64,000 nt of DNA, from NCBI GenBank assembly GCA_964036045.1, contig OZ038383.1:6402430-6466429 (forward strand), given 5' to 3'. Positions 33,521-44,389 of this stretch are shown in pieces. Source of the DNA: Eutreptiella sp. 'Long Island Sound 2002' (Eukaryota; Euglenozoa; Euglenophyceae; Eutreptiales; Eutreptiaceae). The position numbers and the translations under genes were made by a program. Each line of letters opens with the position of its first letter. Position 1 is the stretch's first letter. The notes under the pieces were generated by a model. That model saw only the letters and a list, made by a program, of their open reading frames with translations. It was not told the DNA's origin and did not search any database.

Positions 33521-35173
33521 GAATTGGTGAGTACTGGACTTATTGACTGATTGTGCTCCCTCCCTCTTTGAGGTGCCTTGCCGATAGGCCATATAATTTT
33601 GTTTGGTTCCTGAACAGGGAGGACTTAGGGCCAGCAAGAATTGAAAGTTGTTGTCCAACTCACCCCATGACCACCTCAGGACTGCCCCCCCCTGAGATTT
33701 CCGGTGCCCATTGCCTGGACACACCCACACCGATGCTTCCCTATCCTTGTCCCCCCCCTCCCCGAATTTTCGACAGACAGGTGGGGGGTTGGTTCGCAGC
33801 AGGATCGGTTCCAAGCCCCCCCCCCCCGTGCCTCCAGCCCTCGCCGTTTTGAGTAAGCCCTCTCTCCAGCCCCCCTGTGGCTGTGAAGACGCTGGCTGGT
33901 GGGTGCTCTTGCACAGCAGCAGAAGGAGGGGATGGGTGCAGGATGGAGGAGGCTCTGTTGCACGGGGGTCTGTAGACACAAAGCCTGCGCCTTAGCCGCG
34001 GTCCTCAGCAGTGCCTCCAGAGTTGTAAGTGGGTCAGCTCACTGGGACTTGGTGACCTCCCCACTTGTGTGCATCTCAACTGGGGAGATTGGGTTATCAA
34101 CTCCGGGGCGGGGGTACTAGGGCGGGCGGGGGGGGGGGGGGCTTCAAGGGCTCAATGGACAGGACCATTAATCAGTTATTATGAACTGTGTCGCCGAAGG
34201 CACCGAACATTTCTTGAAAACTCAAAATGGTCATTTTCCCCCCCACCAAATACATGTACTGTGCACGGCCATTCTAATGCTTCCCTGAGGGTGGGGGGGG
34301 GTGAAAGTTACAAACTCCAGTTGCGGAGGGTAGTGGTGCGGGTGGTGGGCACTGCCGGTTCAATGCCGGACCGGAGGGCAAGGGCCGTCCTGAGCCAAAC
34401 AGACAAATCCGGGGGCCCTGGCGGACAGCTCTGAGATGGTCTCGGCACGATAAAGGCACCGACAAGTGCCACGCCCCCGACGCCCGGGAGATCCGATCGC
34501 TGGCTGCCCCTTGACTCCAACACAGGTCTCTGACGCCCGCCGCTACCTGTTGGCCTGCCACCTGCGGTCGGTCGGCAACCCGCCGTCAGCTGAGCATTGG
34601 GGGCGGTCGATGCATCGCCAGCTGTCGTCACGTCACTGCCGACAACTGATTGCCCACTGTTCGAATTTTCTGCCAAATTTTCGAGACTACATTTTGAAAG
34701 TTTTTGCAAATTTCCAAAACTGTAGGAAAATTCGATGGTTTCTTTCGTTTTCTTTCCGGCACATTCGAATTCCGCACGGCATTCTGCACAGGGGTGGGCG
34801 GGCTTTCAATTTCGGGGGGACGGGGTTTGATACAGCCCTCTGGCTAGACCCCCCTCGCACAAAGAGGCCTCAATTGACCGCCCCCCCAAAATCCTACTGA
34901 GACTGACCCCAGAGACAGGCTGGTGCTGTTGGTCGCATATTGTCCCCTGAAGTGGACTTGAGGGAATCCGTGTGCTGTGGTGTACTGTGTGATTCGACGA
35001 ACCACATCTTCCACCCAGTGAACATCCACCCTGTTCCCCTTAATTGTAGCCCCCCAGTACCCTGCCCCTCTAACTTCAGTCCCTTTTCCACTGCCATTGT
35101 GCCTTTATCCTCAACCTTCACAACCACCTCCCTCTACCTTCTACGCACTTCTACCCCATGCTGGCTTTCCCAG
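33521..35173. other. Host-like DNA, no confident gene
   Basis: G- and C-runs are frequent (for example 33818-33828 and 34128-34141). One possible coding patch at about 34527-34650 follows an ACACAG acceptor and reads VSDARRYLLACHLRSVGN and onward, but I find no donor, so it is not called. Nothing else is recognisable. Confidence 0.4.
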
Positions 35174-35507
35174 GGCACTGCCGCCGACCGTCATGCAGCA
35201 GGCGTGCCAGTGCCGCCGCCATCAGGCGTGCCAGCGCCGCCGCCATCAGGCGTGCCAGCGTCGCCGCCAGGCGCGCCACTGCAATCGCCGCCAGGCGTGC
35301 CACTGCAATCGCCACCACCGGGCCTGCCACCAGCTGTGGCACTACGGCGTATGTTGCAGCACCTGCTGGGGCACTTGCGGGGCACCACGGACCCCCAGCT
35401 TTTCGAGGACATGCTGGCCGTGCTGTGGCATACGTTTTTCCGGCCCTTCAACCCGGTCCAGTGGCTGCGCATGTGTTCAGGGGCAAGGTTTTTGTTCGAG
35501 GCACTGG
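35174..35507 (+). CDS. Candidate internal exon, Pro-rich then conserved-looking helical segment
   Basis: The acceptor is TTTCCCAG at 35166-35173 and the donor GG|GTATGTGAG at 35508. The 334-bp open block encodes a proline-rich repeat (GVPVPPPSG, GVPAPPPSG, GVPASPPGAP, LQSPPGVP) of about 50 residues. This is followed by a compact hydrophobic segment (LRRMLQHLLGHL, FEDMLAVLWHTFF, WLRMCSGARFLFEAL). It reads better than any other frame here. The family is not recognised. It may belong to the same gene as the exon at 30555-30791. The underlying GGCGTGCCAG... units make a short 15-30 bp tandem repeat in the DNA. Confidence 0.45.
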
Positions 35508-36010
35508 GTATGTGAGTGAGTTGTGTCCATCTCCCATGACATAGGCCTCCATTGTCGCCAACCTACACCGGCTCCCAGTTAGTGCCCATGTGCACACGCC
35601 CTGCCGCCCTGTGGCATCAAAATGCACCCCTACTCCTAGAATTGCTGCATGCAGCCTGTGCATGTGGTGCATGTGCAGTTTGAGGGACTTTGAGGGAGTA
35701 TTGTAACAAGACCATTGTGTTTCAGAAGTGCTGTGCAATGTGAACACACGGTGCGCTCTTGTGATGCGTTGTGTAGTTTGCATTGTACATTGCTTTCCAT
35801 CCATCCTACACCACCAATAGAATAGCAACTTGAGCCCTTGCCAAACTGGGAACAACATGCACACCTTGGTGTTAGATGTTAGATGCCAGCCATAAGGCCG
35901 AGGTGAATTTCACCAAACCTTGCGCACCCACCCCGTAGCAACCCCCTGCCCCCCACCCACCTTGAAGGACGCCTGCAGCTGCGCATCCCACTGACTCCAG
36001 GCGGGGGAGT
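35508..36010. other. Non-coding DNA, nothing recognised
   Basis: Probably intron or intergenic sequence after the candidate exon. Both strands were read and there is no ORF with plausible composition. Confidence 0.4.
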
Positions 36011-36161
36011 TCAGTGTGCGTGAGTGTCAGGATTCACCGCACCTAGGTCGCCCAGGGTCAGGGTGTCCTGCAGCCCCAAGTCCAACACGGGGAGGCCTGC
36101 GATAGCCTCCGAGGTCAGCTGTAGTGGTAGAGGGGCCCAGCGCTCCGGTACAACGTCAATA
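36011..36161 (-). CDS. Candidate terminal exon on the minus strand
   Basis: In minus orientation an acceptor (CACACCCAG) ends at 36162 and is followed by an open block reading IDVVPERWAPLPLQLTSEAI and then VLDLGLQDTLTLGDLGAVNP, ending at a TGA (36011-36013). The balanced composition stands out from its surroundings. Upstream exons would lie to the right but are not identifiable, because that side is repeats. The function is unknown. Confidence 0.35.
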
Positions 36162-36289
36162 CTGGGTGTGGACACTATCCCATCCGATCCCATTCCCCAC
36201 CTTGAACCACCATCCAAGTGTAGCCCCCCTCCCTGACCCCCCGCCACCTTTCCCAAAGCCCCCCTCCCCCCTGCGCCACCTGAAACCCC

Positions 36290-36680
36290 AGGAATCGATA
36301 ACAAGTCTCTAGGAATAATGGCAAACCACACAGAAATAACAGCAAGCCACCAGAGGTAAATAGCAAGCCATCAAGAAATAGCAGCGAGCCAACGGGAATT
36401 CATGTTGGTCCAAGAATGAAGAGCTAACCACCAAGAATTAATGGTAAACCAACACGAAATAACCACAAGCCACCACCAATTAACAACAAGACTCCATGAA
36501 TTATCAGCAAGCCACAAATAAACTAACAACAAGTGACAAAAAATTAACAACAAGCCTCCAAGAACTAATAGCAAGCCTAGAGGAATAAACAGCCAACCTC
36601 CAAGCATTCACAGGAAGCCACCATGAACTGGCAGCACCACCATGCAATAACAGCAAGGCACGCAGGAATAGCCAACCACC
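36290..36680. repeat. Degenerate AC-rich tandem repeat, ~25-30 bp
   Basis: Loosely repeated units of the form AACAGCAAGCCACCAAGAA(TT)A follow each other with many substitutions. The array ends where the 53-bp minisatellite begins. Confidence 0.6.
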
Positions 36681-36682
36681 GG

Positions 36683-37582
36683 GATGCACGAACTTGATAG
36701 GCTACCCCTGACTTTTGATCTACATGGGGCCTCTGATGCACAAACTTGATAGGCTAACCCCTGATTATTGATTTACCAGGGGCCTCTGATGCACGAACTT
36801 GATAGGCTACCCCCTGACTATTGACTTACCAGGGGCGTCTGATGCACAAACTTGATAGGCTACCCCCTGACTGTTCAATTACTGGGGGCCTCTGATGCAG
36901 GAACTTGATAGGCCACCCCCTGACTATTGATTTACCCAGGGCCTCTGATGCACAAACTTGATGGGCTACCCTTTGACTATTGATTTACCACGGGCCTCTG
37001 ATGCACGAACTTGATAGGCTACCCCCTAATTATTGATTTACCGGGGGCCTCTGATGCACGAACTTGATAGGCTACCCCCTGATTATTGAGTCAACAAGGG
37101 CCTCTGATGCACGAACTTGATAGGCTACCCCCTGACTATTGATCTACCTGGGGCCTCTGATGCACGAACGTGATAGGCCACCCCCTGACTATTGACTTAC
37201 CAGGGGCCTCTGATGAACGAACTTGATAGGCTACCCCCTGACTGTTCATTTACCGGGGGCCTCTGATGCACGAACTTGATAGGCCACCCCCGGACTTCTG
37301 GTTTACCCAGGGCCTCTGATGCACGAACCTGATAGGCTACCCCCTGACTATTAATTTCTCGGGTGCCTCTGATGCACGAACTTGATAGGCTACCCCCTGA
37401 TTATTGATTTACCGGGGGCCTCTGATGCACGAACTTGATAGGCTACCCCCTGATTATTCAGTCAACAAGGGCCTCTGATGCACGAACTTGATAGGCTACC
37501 CCCTGACTATTGATTCGCCCGGGGCCTCTGATGCATGAACCTGATAGGCTACCGTCTGACTCATGTATGGCAAGACATTGCC
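36683..37582. repeat. 53-bp minisatellite, 17 copies
   Basis: Units begin GATGCACGAACTTGATAGGC at 36683, 36735, 36788, 36841, 36893, 36947, 37000, 37053, 37106, 37159, 37212, 37265, 37318, 37371, 37424, 37477 and 37530. The spacing is 53 bp with only a few one-base exceptions. There is no unique spacer between units, so it is not a CRISPR-type array. Units at 37053-37212 resemble those at 37424-37582, a 371-bp (seven-unit) higher-order period. Confidence 0.95.
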
Positions 37583-37589
37583 CTCCCCA

Positions 37590-37880
37590 GCCTTGAAGGA
37601 TGCGGGGGGATGAGGGGGGTGGAGGGGGATGTGAGGGCTGAGCTGGGGGGGACGGGAGGGAGGGGAGGGAGGAGGGTTGGGGGGCTTGGGGGGTTGAAGG
37701 GGGAATTGGGGGGGCCCCAGGATGGGCAGAGGGTGCGGGGGGGGGGTGGGGGAGGAGGATGTTGGAAAAGCTGGAGGGGCGTAGGGGGGAGAGGGGTGGG
37801 GGGGCTTGGGGGGGTTGGAGGGGAGGTTTGGGAGGGCCCGGGGGGGGGGAGTGTAGGGGGGAGATGCGATACAGGGGTAA
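37590..37880 (+). other. G-run tract with quadruplex potential
   Basis: Almost uninterrupted runs of three to nine G separated by one to four bases. Many four-run windows could form G-quadruplexes on the plus strand. Open frames here are glycine-rich artefacts. Confidence 0.7.
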
Positions 37881-37899
37881 AAGGGGGGATCACTGGGGC

Positions 37900-39319
37900 G
37901 TCTGATGTACGACGGGCATCAACTCAATTGGTGATTGAATCTTGAATCATTCACAGGCCCACGCACGACAGGCAAGGGAACGAAACAAATCAATAGCAGA
38001 AGGATTGAGCAAAAAAAATGTGCGAATCCAGTACATCATTTTCAAGGATCCACTAGCATTTGTTCACACTTGGGGTAAACGGGAGAAACATATGGGGAGT
38101 CAGAATCAGGCTGATGACGACAACGCTAACTGACACTTATGAGCACGTGGGGGTAAACTATAAAAACTGGCCGGTAACCTGGAAACAAAACTCGCTGGCT
38201 GGGATTCGGCCCAGAGGGTGCCGTAGCTTGGTTATCGCCCCCCTGTAGGGGGACCCTCTGGCACTCGAGGTTCCCGGGGTGTGACCACACAGGATCCGCA
38301 CATCTGTGGCGTCACGTACCTTCTCCTAGCCTCGGTAGCTGCCTTACCTGCACTAATTGGCCAGCGCCGTTTCCCAGGTCCCTTCTGACCTGTTTTTAAG
38401 GTCAGGAACAGGGTTCACGCCCACTTACAACGTGGGTTGGGTCTGTATAATTCTCTTGAACCCATTTGGGTTCAAAATTCGAGTTCCCTTAACCGCACCC
38501 ACGCAACTAAGAAGCAAACGACGCAAACGCACTGTAGCTGTGGTGTCTTTGTAGCCTGTATCAGCCATTACTCTCAAGGTTGGACAAAGGAAAAGGGTTC
38601 GGTCCGGTCAAACCAGTCAAATCAGACGAAATGGGGTAGATCTGAATAATACTCTTGAACCTAAAGAATAGCGTGTTGTAACAACTCCTGCCGTAACAGA
38701 AACCGGTACCTGTACCTGCAATCTGTCTCACCTGGTGAAACTAGATAGAAAGTAAGCAATAGGATCCGGTCAAGATCAGGTCAAATGAGACGAAATAGGG
38801 TGCCCTTTGGCTCCAAAAAATGAACAAACACCCCAATAGCGCCAAAGAGAAAGTCACAGGGCTAGACAAGCGCGTATCAGGTAGGAGGTCAGTAGGAGGT
38901 CAAACAGAATTCACCGCGCAGAGAAAGGAACAGAATGCAATGGAGCCTGGCCTTTCAATATTATATCTGGGTCCGGGAACCGGTATCAAGGGTAAAATTT
39001 GCCAAGCAAACAGCAGTCTGCTGACCCCCCCGCCGTAGAAGAAAATCGCGGAGCCTGCAATGCGTGGGTTCAGATCTCAGTCTTGGTCCGGCGATGCGCT
39101 CTGCCACTACACACGCCATCATCTCACTGCCCAAACCACTTCACAATGCAAGCACTAGAAAAACTTCTAGCGCTTCCAATTAGGGTTACCGGAACCCTTG
39201 CGCGAGCCCCCCCACTGATCCTCCAACCCAATGGCGGTCTCATCGGGGAGATAGACCACCCATGCAAAATTTGGGTGGTTCCCCCCTTTTCGGTTTCCCG
39301 CTCCACCTGCCGAAAGTTC
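37900..39319. other. Non-coding DNA, no gene recognised
   Basis: It includes an inverted pair AGAGGGT/ACCCTCT around a CCCCCCTGTAGGGGG palindrome at about 38211-38255. Two similar GGTCCGGTCAAA/GATCCGGTCAAGA passages lie near 38610 and 38765. No supported exon is seen. Confidence 0.4.
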
Positions 39320-40130
39320 CTACCCCCTGCAAGCCGCTTCTGAGTCAACCAGAGCGAGGGGGAGATAGGGGACGGCCTTTTCTGGTGGCAGGAGCCACTG
39401 CGTTGGATTGCCCTTGCTGAGCATCTCCTCCACCTCAGCCCTCGCCTTCTGAACGGGGACAGACCTCTTCATCTGCCATTTCCCCCCCCAAAGGACAAAC
39501 TTGGACAGAGTTGTCCAACAAAAACTTGGATCCCGAACGTCAAACTGCTGCCTCAAACCTGCTCCCTGCACCGGCAACGACCCCCTACGAATGAACTCTT
39601 TAAAAAAATTTGCCGTTGCAAACGTGCAACGGTACGGACCCCCATCGACACGAGCCCTCTTTGCCTTGGGCTCGTCAGGCTCAACGCCGCAGGGGGGGGC
39701 TGACGGTCGAGCTTATTCCCCAATGCTCGATCCGCGACTGCAGATCAGGCATCTTAGCCAGCGCCCTGTCCACCACCACCTGACAGATCCGCCTGATCCT
39801 CGGCGAATCCAAGCCTCCAGCTTCCCAGACCAGCAGAAACCAGCTGGACTTGCCCCTCAAATCCTTGCTGCACTCGGCAATGACCGAGATGCAGTGGCCC
39901 ATCCCTCCCCCAGTCCCTCCACCGCCGTCGACGGGCTTAATGGCATGACCATTAACCCTGCAAATGACATGCCCATACACCCTGTCCTTCACCCTCTCGT
40001 ACACGGACTTGTCCTGGGTCTTGCTGGTTTTTTTGCCAGGCGGAGCTACCAGGTGCTCCGCCCGCCACTCAGCCCAATCCAGCGTCGCCCCCCACATGGA
40101 GGCCCCACACACGTCGTAGGCGTCCCCCAT
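39320..40130 (-). pseudogene. Unknown protein-coding segment with one frameshift at a G8/C8 run
   Basis: On the minus strand, an ATG at 40130 opens MGDAYDVCGASMWGATLDW, then VYGHVICRVNGHAIKPVDGG, a GGGGTGGGMGHCISVIAE stretch and SRIEHWGISSTVSPP. The frame then stops after a run of eight C (39692-39699 on the plus strand). With a one-base shift it continues through VEPDEPKAKRARVDGGPYRC, FKEFIRRG and KSVP-type basic text to a stop at 39320. Both halves have balanced, protein-like composition. Just upstream of the ATG is an in-frame stop, and a possible acceptor (TTATCAG), so it may be an exon. I do not recognise the family. 39525-40219 is repeated at 63282-63976. Confidence 0.5.
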
Positions 40131-40219
40131 GCCCCAAGGAAGGGGTGAGGACACTGATAATCAGTGCCCTACGCCATATCCGATCTCCTCTTGATCTACA
40201 ACATGGACCAAGGGGATCA
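39525..40219. repeat. 695-bp direct repeat, left copy
   Basis: It is identical in length to 63282-63976 and differs by about six substitutions (roughly 99% identity by eye). It runs from CTTGGATCCCGAACG to CAAGGGGATCA. It covers most of the unknown minus-strand coding segment. The two copies bracket about 23 kb containing all the 66-bp minisatellite and the LINE. Confidence 0.95.
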
Positions 40220-40790
40220 TTCCCCAGTGCGTCGCGCTTCGCCTCGTCGCGCGATCACAGCAGAAGAACATAAAAAATCACGAAAAAGACGCACAACCAG
40301 CAAAAATAGGGCGCAAAATCGATTTTTCCGACCTCAGAAACTCCCAGAAACATTTTACGCCGCTGTTTGGCGAGGTCGAAAAATTTAGGACACTCACAGA
40401 AAAAGCAGAACAACAGAGTCGCGACGGCGACGAAGTTGAGCGTTGCATGCGCCAAAACACCTAGCAAAGTGCGTGCCCTAGGCGCTAGGGACTTGTGCGC
40501 GCTCCAACAACAAAGAAGAAGATTAGAGGCGAGAGTAGGGCCAAAACGATGGCCTTCGGCCAGGGGGTGGTTGTCATGGGGGGCTAACGGTCCTGTCCTG
40601 CGGTGCAAAGCGGGGCAACCATGACAACCGCTCTTACACACCAACCCCCCCTTTTTTTTGTAGCGCAAAAGAGACGCCAAGACGGGAAAGCGGAACGTTG
40701 CGTGCCCCAAATCACTTAGCAAAGTGCATGCAATAGGAGTAGGGGACTTGTGCGCGCCCCAACACCAACCAAAGAGTGAGTGGCATATGG
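40220..40790. other. Non-coding DNA with an ~80-bp internal repeat
   Basis: A block of the form GTTGC(A/G)TGC.CCAAA.CAC.TAGCAAAGTGC...GGGGACTTGTGCGCG occurs near 40440 and near 40697. Between them is an unremarkable GC-rich stretch with C and T runs. No gene is seen. Confidence 0.5.
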
Positions 40791-40794
40791 CGCC

Positions 40795-41575
40795 ATGCAT
40801 GCATTAAGACACGCTTACTAAAACAAAGAGTCCAAGACAAAGGGAATAAGTAGCGTGGGAGTCCCAAGGTACAACGAGTAAGTACCTTGTACCGCCTTAC
40901 ATGCATTAAGACACGCTTACTCTTGGGCGTCGCAAAAAACAAAGAGTCCACAAACCGTGCCTCCCACCCCCTAACACGGCGTATAGGTAAAGAAAAACGC
41001 GTCACGAGCGGCGCGTAAACACCGAAGAAAAGGATAACTAACACGCCACACCCTCCGACTTGCACGCTTCCTCTTCCTTTGTCCTTCTCCATGTACCTCC
41101 CCACCCACCTTTGAGCCCATTAAGACACGCTTACTCTTGGGCGTCGCAAAAAACAAAGAGTCCAAGACATAAAGAATAAGTAGCATAGCATGAATGCATT
41201 AAACGAACACGCCTACTCTTGGGCGTCGCAAAATACAAAGAGTCCGCAAGCCAACGGTTAAGTAGCATATGCCGCCATGCAAGCATTAAGACACGCTTAC
41301 TCTTGGGCGTCGCAAAAAACAAAGAGTCCAAGACATGAAGAATAAGTGGCATAGCATGAATGCATTAAACAAACACGCCTACTCTTGGGCGTCGCAAAAT
41401 GCAAAGAGTCCGCAAACCAACACGTAAATAGCATACACCGCCATGCATGCAATAAGACACGCTTACTCTTGGGCGTCGCCAAAATCAAAGAGTCCAAAAC
41501 GGGAAGAATACATCAGACGCCATAGGAAGCAATGTGTAAAGAAAAATGTTTCCGCAAAAACAAAGAGTCCGCAAC
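40795..41575. repeat. ~82-bp tandem repeat in alternating (dimer) form
   Basis: The core CTTGGGCGTCGCAAAA recurs at about 40925, 41135, 41219, 41302, 41383 and 41467, each followed by ACAAAGAGTCC or a close variant. From 41135 on, alternate units are most alike (ATTAAGACACGCTTAC type and ATTAAACAAACACGCCTAC type), giving a ~165-bp dimer. The array runs into the 66-bp minisatellite. Confidence 0.8.
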
Positions 41576-41639
41576 GACGCGGCCACGGTATGGCACACGC
41601 GAGCACGCACCCACACCCACACCGCACACACCACGCAAC

Positions 41640-43480
41640 ACACCGAGCACGCGCACCGGTGAACAGGGGCCGGGAGGCCCAGGACACCGCACACACAACA
41701 CCGCACACCGGACACCACACACACCGCAACACACCGCGACACCGGAGAACACGAACCAAGTGTCCCAGGACACCACACCCACAACACAACACGCACCACA
41801 CGAGCGCAAAAGGGCCAAACGGCACACGCAACACCACGCACAGAGCGTGCACACCGGTGAACAGGAGCCGGGAGGCCCAGGACACCAAACACACAACACC
41901 ACACACAGAGCGTGCACACCGGTGAACACGAGTCAAAAGGCCCAGGACACCGCACACGCACCACCACACACAGAGCGTGCACACCGGTGAACAGGAGCCG
42001 GGAGGCCCAGGACACCGTACACACAACACCACACACAGAGCGTGCACACCGGTGAACACGAGTCAAAAGGCCCAGGACGCCGTACACGCACCACGACACA
42101 CAAAGCGTGCACACCGGTGAACAGGAGCCGGGAGGACCAGGACACCGCACACGCACACAGAGCGTGCACACCGGTGAACAGGAGCCGGGAGGCCCAGGAC
42201 ACCGTACACGCAACACCACACGCAGGGCGTGCGCACCGGTGAACAGGAGCCCGGAGGCCCAGGACACCGTACACACAGCACCACACGCAGAGCGTGTACA
42301 CCGGTGAACAGGAGCCGGGAGGCCCAGGACACTGTACACGCAACACCACACGCAGAGCGTGCACACCGGTGAACAGGAGCCGGGGGGCCCAGGGCACCGT
42401 ACACGCAGAGCGTGCACACCGGTACACAGGAGCCGGGAGGCCCCGGACACCGTACACGCAACACCACACACAGAGCGTACACACCGGTGAACAGGAGCCG
42501 GGAGGCCCAGGACACCGTACACACAACACCACACGCAGGGCGTGCGCACCGGTGAACAGGAGCCAGGGAGCCCAGGACACCGTACACGCAACACCACACA
42601 CAGGGCGTGCACACCGGTGAACAGGAGCCGGGAGGCCCAGGACGCCGTACACACAACACCACACACAGAGCGTGCACACCGGTGAACAGGAACCAGGAGG
42701 CCCAGGACGCCGTACATGCAACACCACACGCGGAGCGTGCGCACTGGTGAACAGGAGCCGGGAGGCCCAGGACACCGTACACACAACACCACACACAGGG
42801 CGTGCGCACCGGTGAACAGGAGCCGGGAGGCCCAGGACACCGTACGCGCAACACCACACACAGGGCGTGCACACCGGTGAACAGGAGCCGGGAGGCCCAG
42901 GACACCGTACACACGACACCACACGCAGGGCGTGCGAAGCGGTGAACAGGAGCTGGGGAGCCCAGGACACCGTACACGCAACACCACACACAGGGCGTGC
43001 ACACCGGTGAACAGGAGCCGGGAGGCCCAGGACGCCGTACACGCAACACCACACACAGAGCGTGCACACCGGTGAACAGGAGCCGGGAGGCCCAGGACGC
43101 CATACACGCAACGCCACACGCAGAGCGTGCGCACCGGTGAACAGGAGCCGGGAGGCCCAGGACACCGTACACGCAACACCACGCACAGAGCGTGCACACC
43201 GGAGAACAGGACCCGGGGGGCCCAGGACACCGTACACGCAACACCACACACAGAACGTGCACACCGGTGAACAGGAGCCGGGAGGCCCAGGACGCCGTAC
43301 ACGCGACACCACACGCAGGGCGTGCACACCGGTGAACAGGAGCCGGGAGGCCCAGGACGCCGTACACGCGACACCACACGCAGGGCGTGCACACCGGTGA
43401 ACAGGAGCCGGGGGGCCCAGGACAACGTACACAGAACACCACACACGGAGCGTGCACACCGGTGAACAGGAGCCAAGCGG
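41640..43480. repeat. ~66-bp minisatellite, about 28 copies
   Basis: The unit reads approximately GCGTGCACACCGGTGAACAG, then GAGCCGGGAGGCCCAGGACA, then CCGTACACGCAACACCACAC, then ACAGA. Most spacings are 64-66 bp, with an occasional ~54-bp unit. Because 66 is divisible by three and no stop occurs in the unit, long frames stay open through it, mostly on the minus strand; these are not genes. Related units recur at 62530-62705. Confidence 0.92.
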
Positions 43481-43984
43481 CGCGGCACACCACACGAGCA
43501 ACCCGCCCCGAAAACGAACCTAGCCCACGCCGCCCTGCAGGAAAGAAACACCATGTCAGACCGCCAAGACCAACCGACCGGCCAAGGCCAACCCAGCAGG
43601 TACGAAGAGGGTGGGCAGGCAGGGCAGGCCGGCGAAGAGGGACAGAGGGACAAGGCGGGGAAAACGAGAGGAGGGGTCCGAACCCCCCCCCCGCAACGTG
43701 CACACACCCCACTGCCGCGCGCCGGGCCACAGCCGGGCACCAACAGGGCCCGCCATGGAGCCAAACGGGCCCGCGAGAGAGAGGGTGTGTCCCCGCGCCT
43801 GCGCAGCAGCACGCCCGGGCAAGGAGCGCGCGCCACACACAGGCCAAGCAGGGCACACACGCAGCACCGCACGCCAGCACGCACCACGGCACAAAAACAC
43901 GACACCACCACGGCAAACACCCACACCCGACGACGAACAAGCCGCCAAGAACAAGTCCAAGCCCCGCAGTCCCCACAGCGCGAC

Positions 43985-44335
43985 AGCCGCCGTCCGGATG
44001 GACGTGTGTGCGCCCGGCAGTGAACCCAGCCCCTGCCGGCTACGAACCAGCCGCCGTCCGGATGGACGTGTGTGCGCCCGGCAGTGAACCCAGCCCCTGC
44101 CGGCTACGAAACAGCCGCCGTCCGGATGGACGTGTGTGCGCCCGGCGGTGAACCCACCCCCTGCCGGCTACGAAACAGCCGCCGTCTGGACGGACGTGTG
44201 TGCGCCCGGCAGTGAACCCAGCCCCTGCCGGCTACGAAACAGCCGCCGTCCGGAGGGACGTGTGTGCGCCCGGCAGTGAACCCATCCCCTGCCGGCTACG
44301 GAGCAGCCGCCGTCCGGAGGGACGCGTGAGCACCC
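43985..44335 (+). repeat. ~64-65-bp tandem repeat, 6 copies
   Basis: CGCCGTCC(G)GGATGGACGTG-type units begin at about 43988, 44052, 44117, 44181, 44245 and 44308. Each ends GTGAACCCAGCCCCTGCCGG CTACGAA. They lie about 0.5 kb inside the presumed 5' end of the LINE. Tandem monomers in 5' regions act as promoters in some mammalian L1 families; here that role is only suggested by position. Confidence 0.85.
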
Positions 44336-44389
44336 GGTGCCACCTGCCGGACGGGCTACGGGACCACCGGGCCCGCGCCGCCCGGAGGA

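Noticed and set aside
36683-37582. CRISPR-like array
   Set aside because: The repeats are contiguous 53-bp units with no unique spacers, no leader and no cas genes, and the DNA is eukaryotic.
41485-43926. 813-codon Cys/Val-rich ORF on the minus strand, with several overlapping long ORFs
   Set aside because: It is the translation of the ~66-bp minisatellite. The unit length is a multiple of three and contains no stop, so more than one frame stays open.
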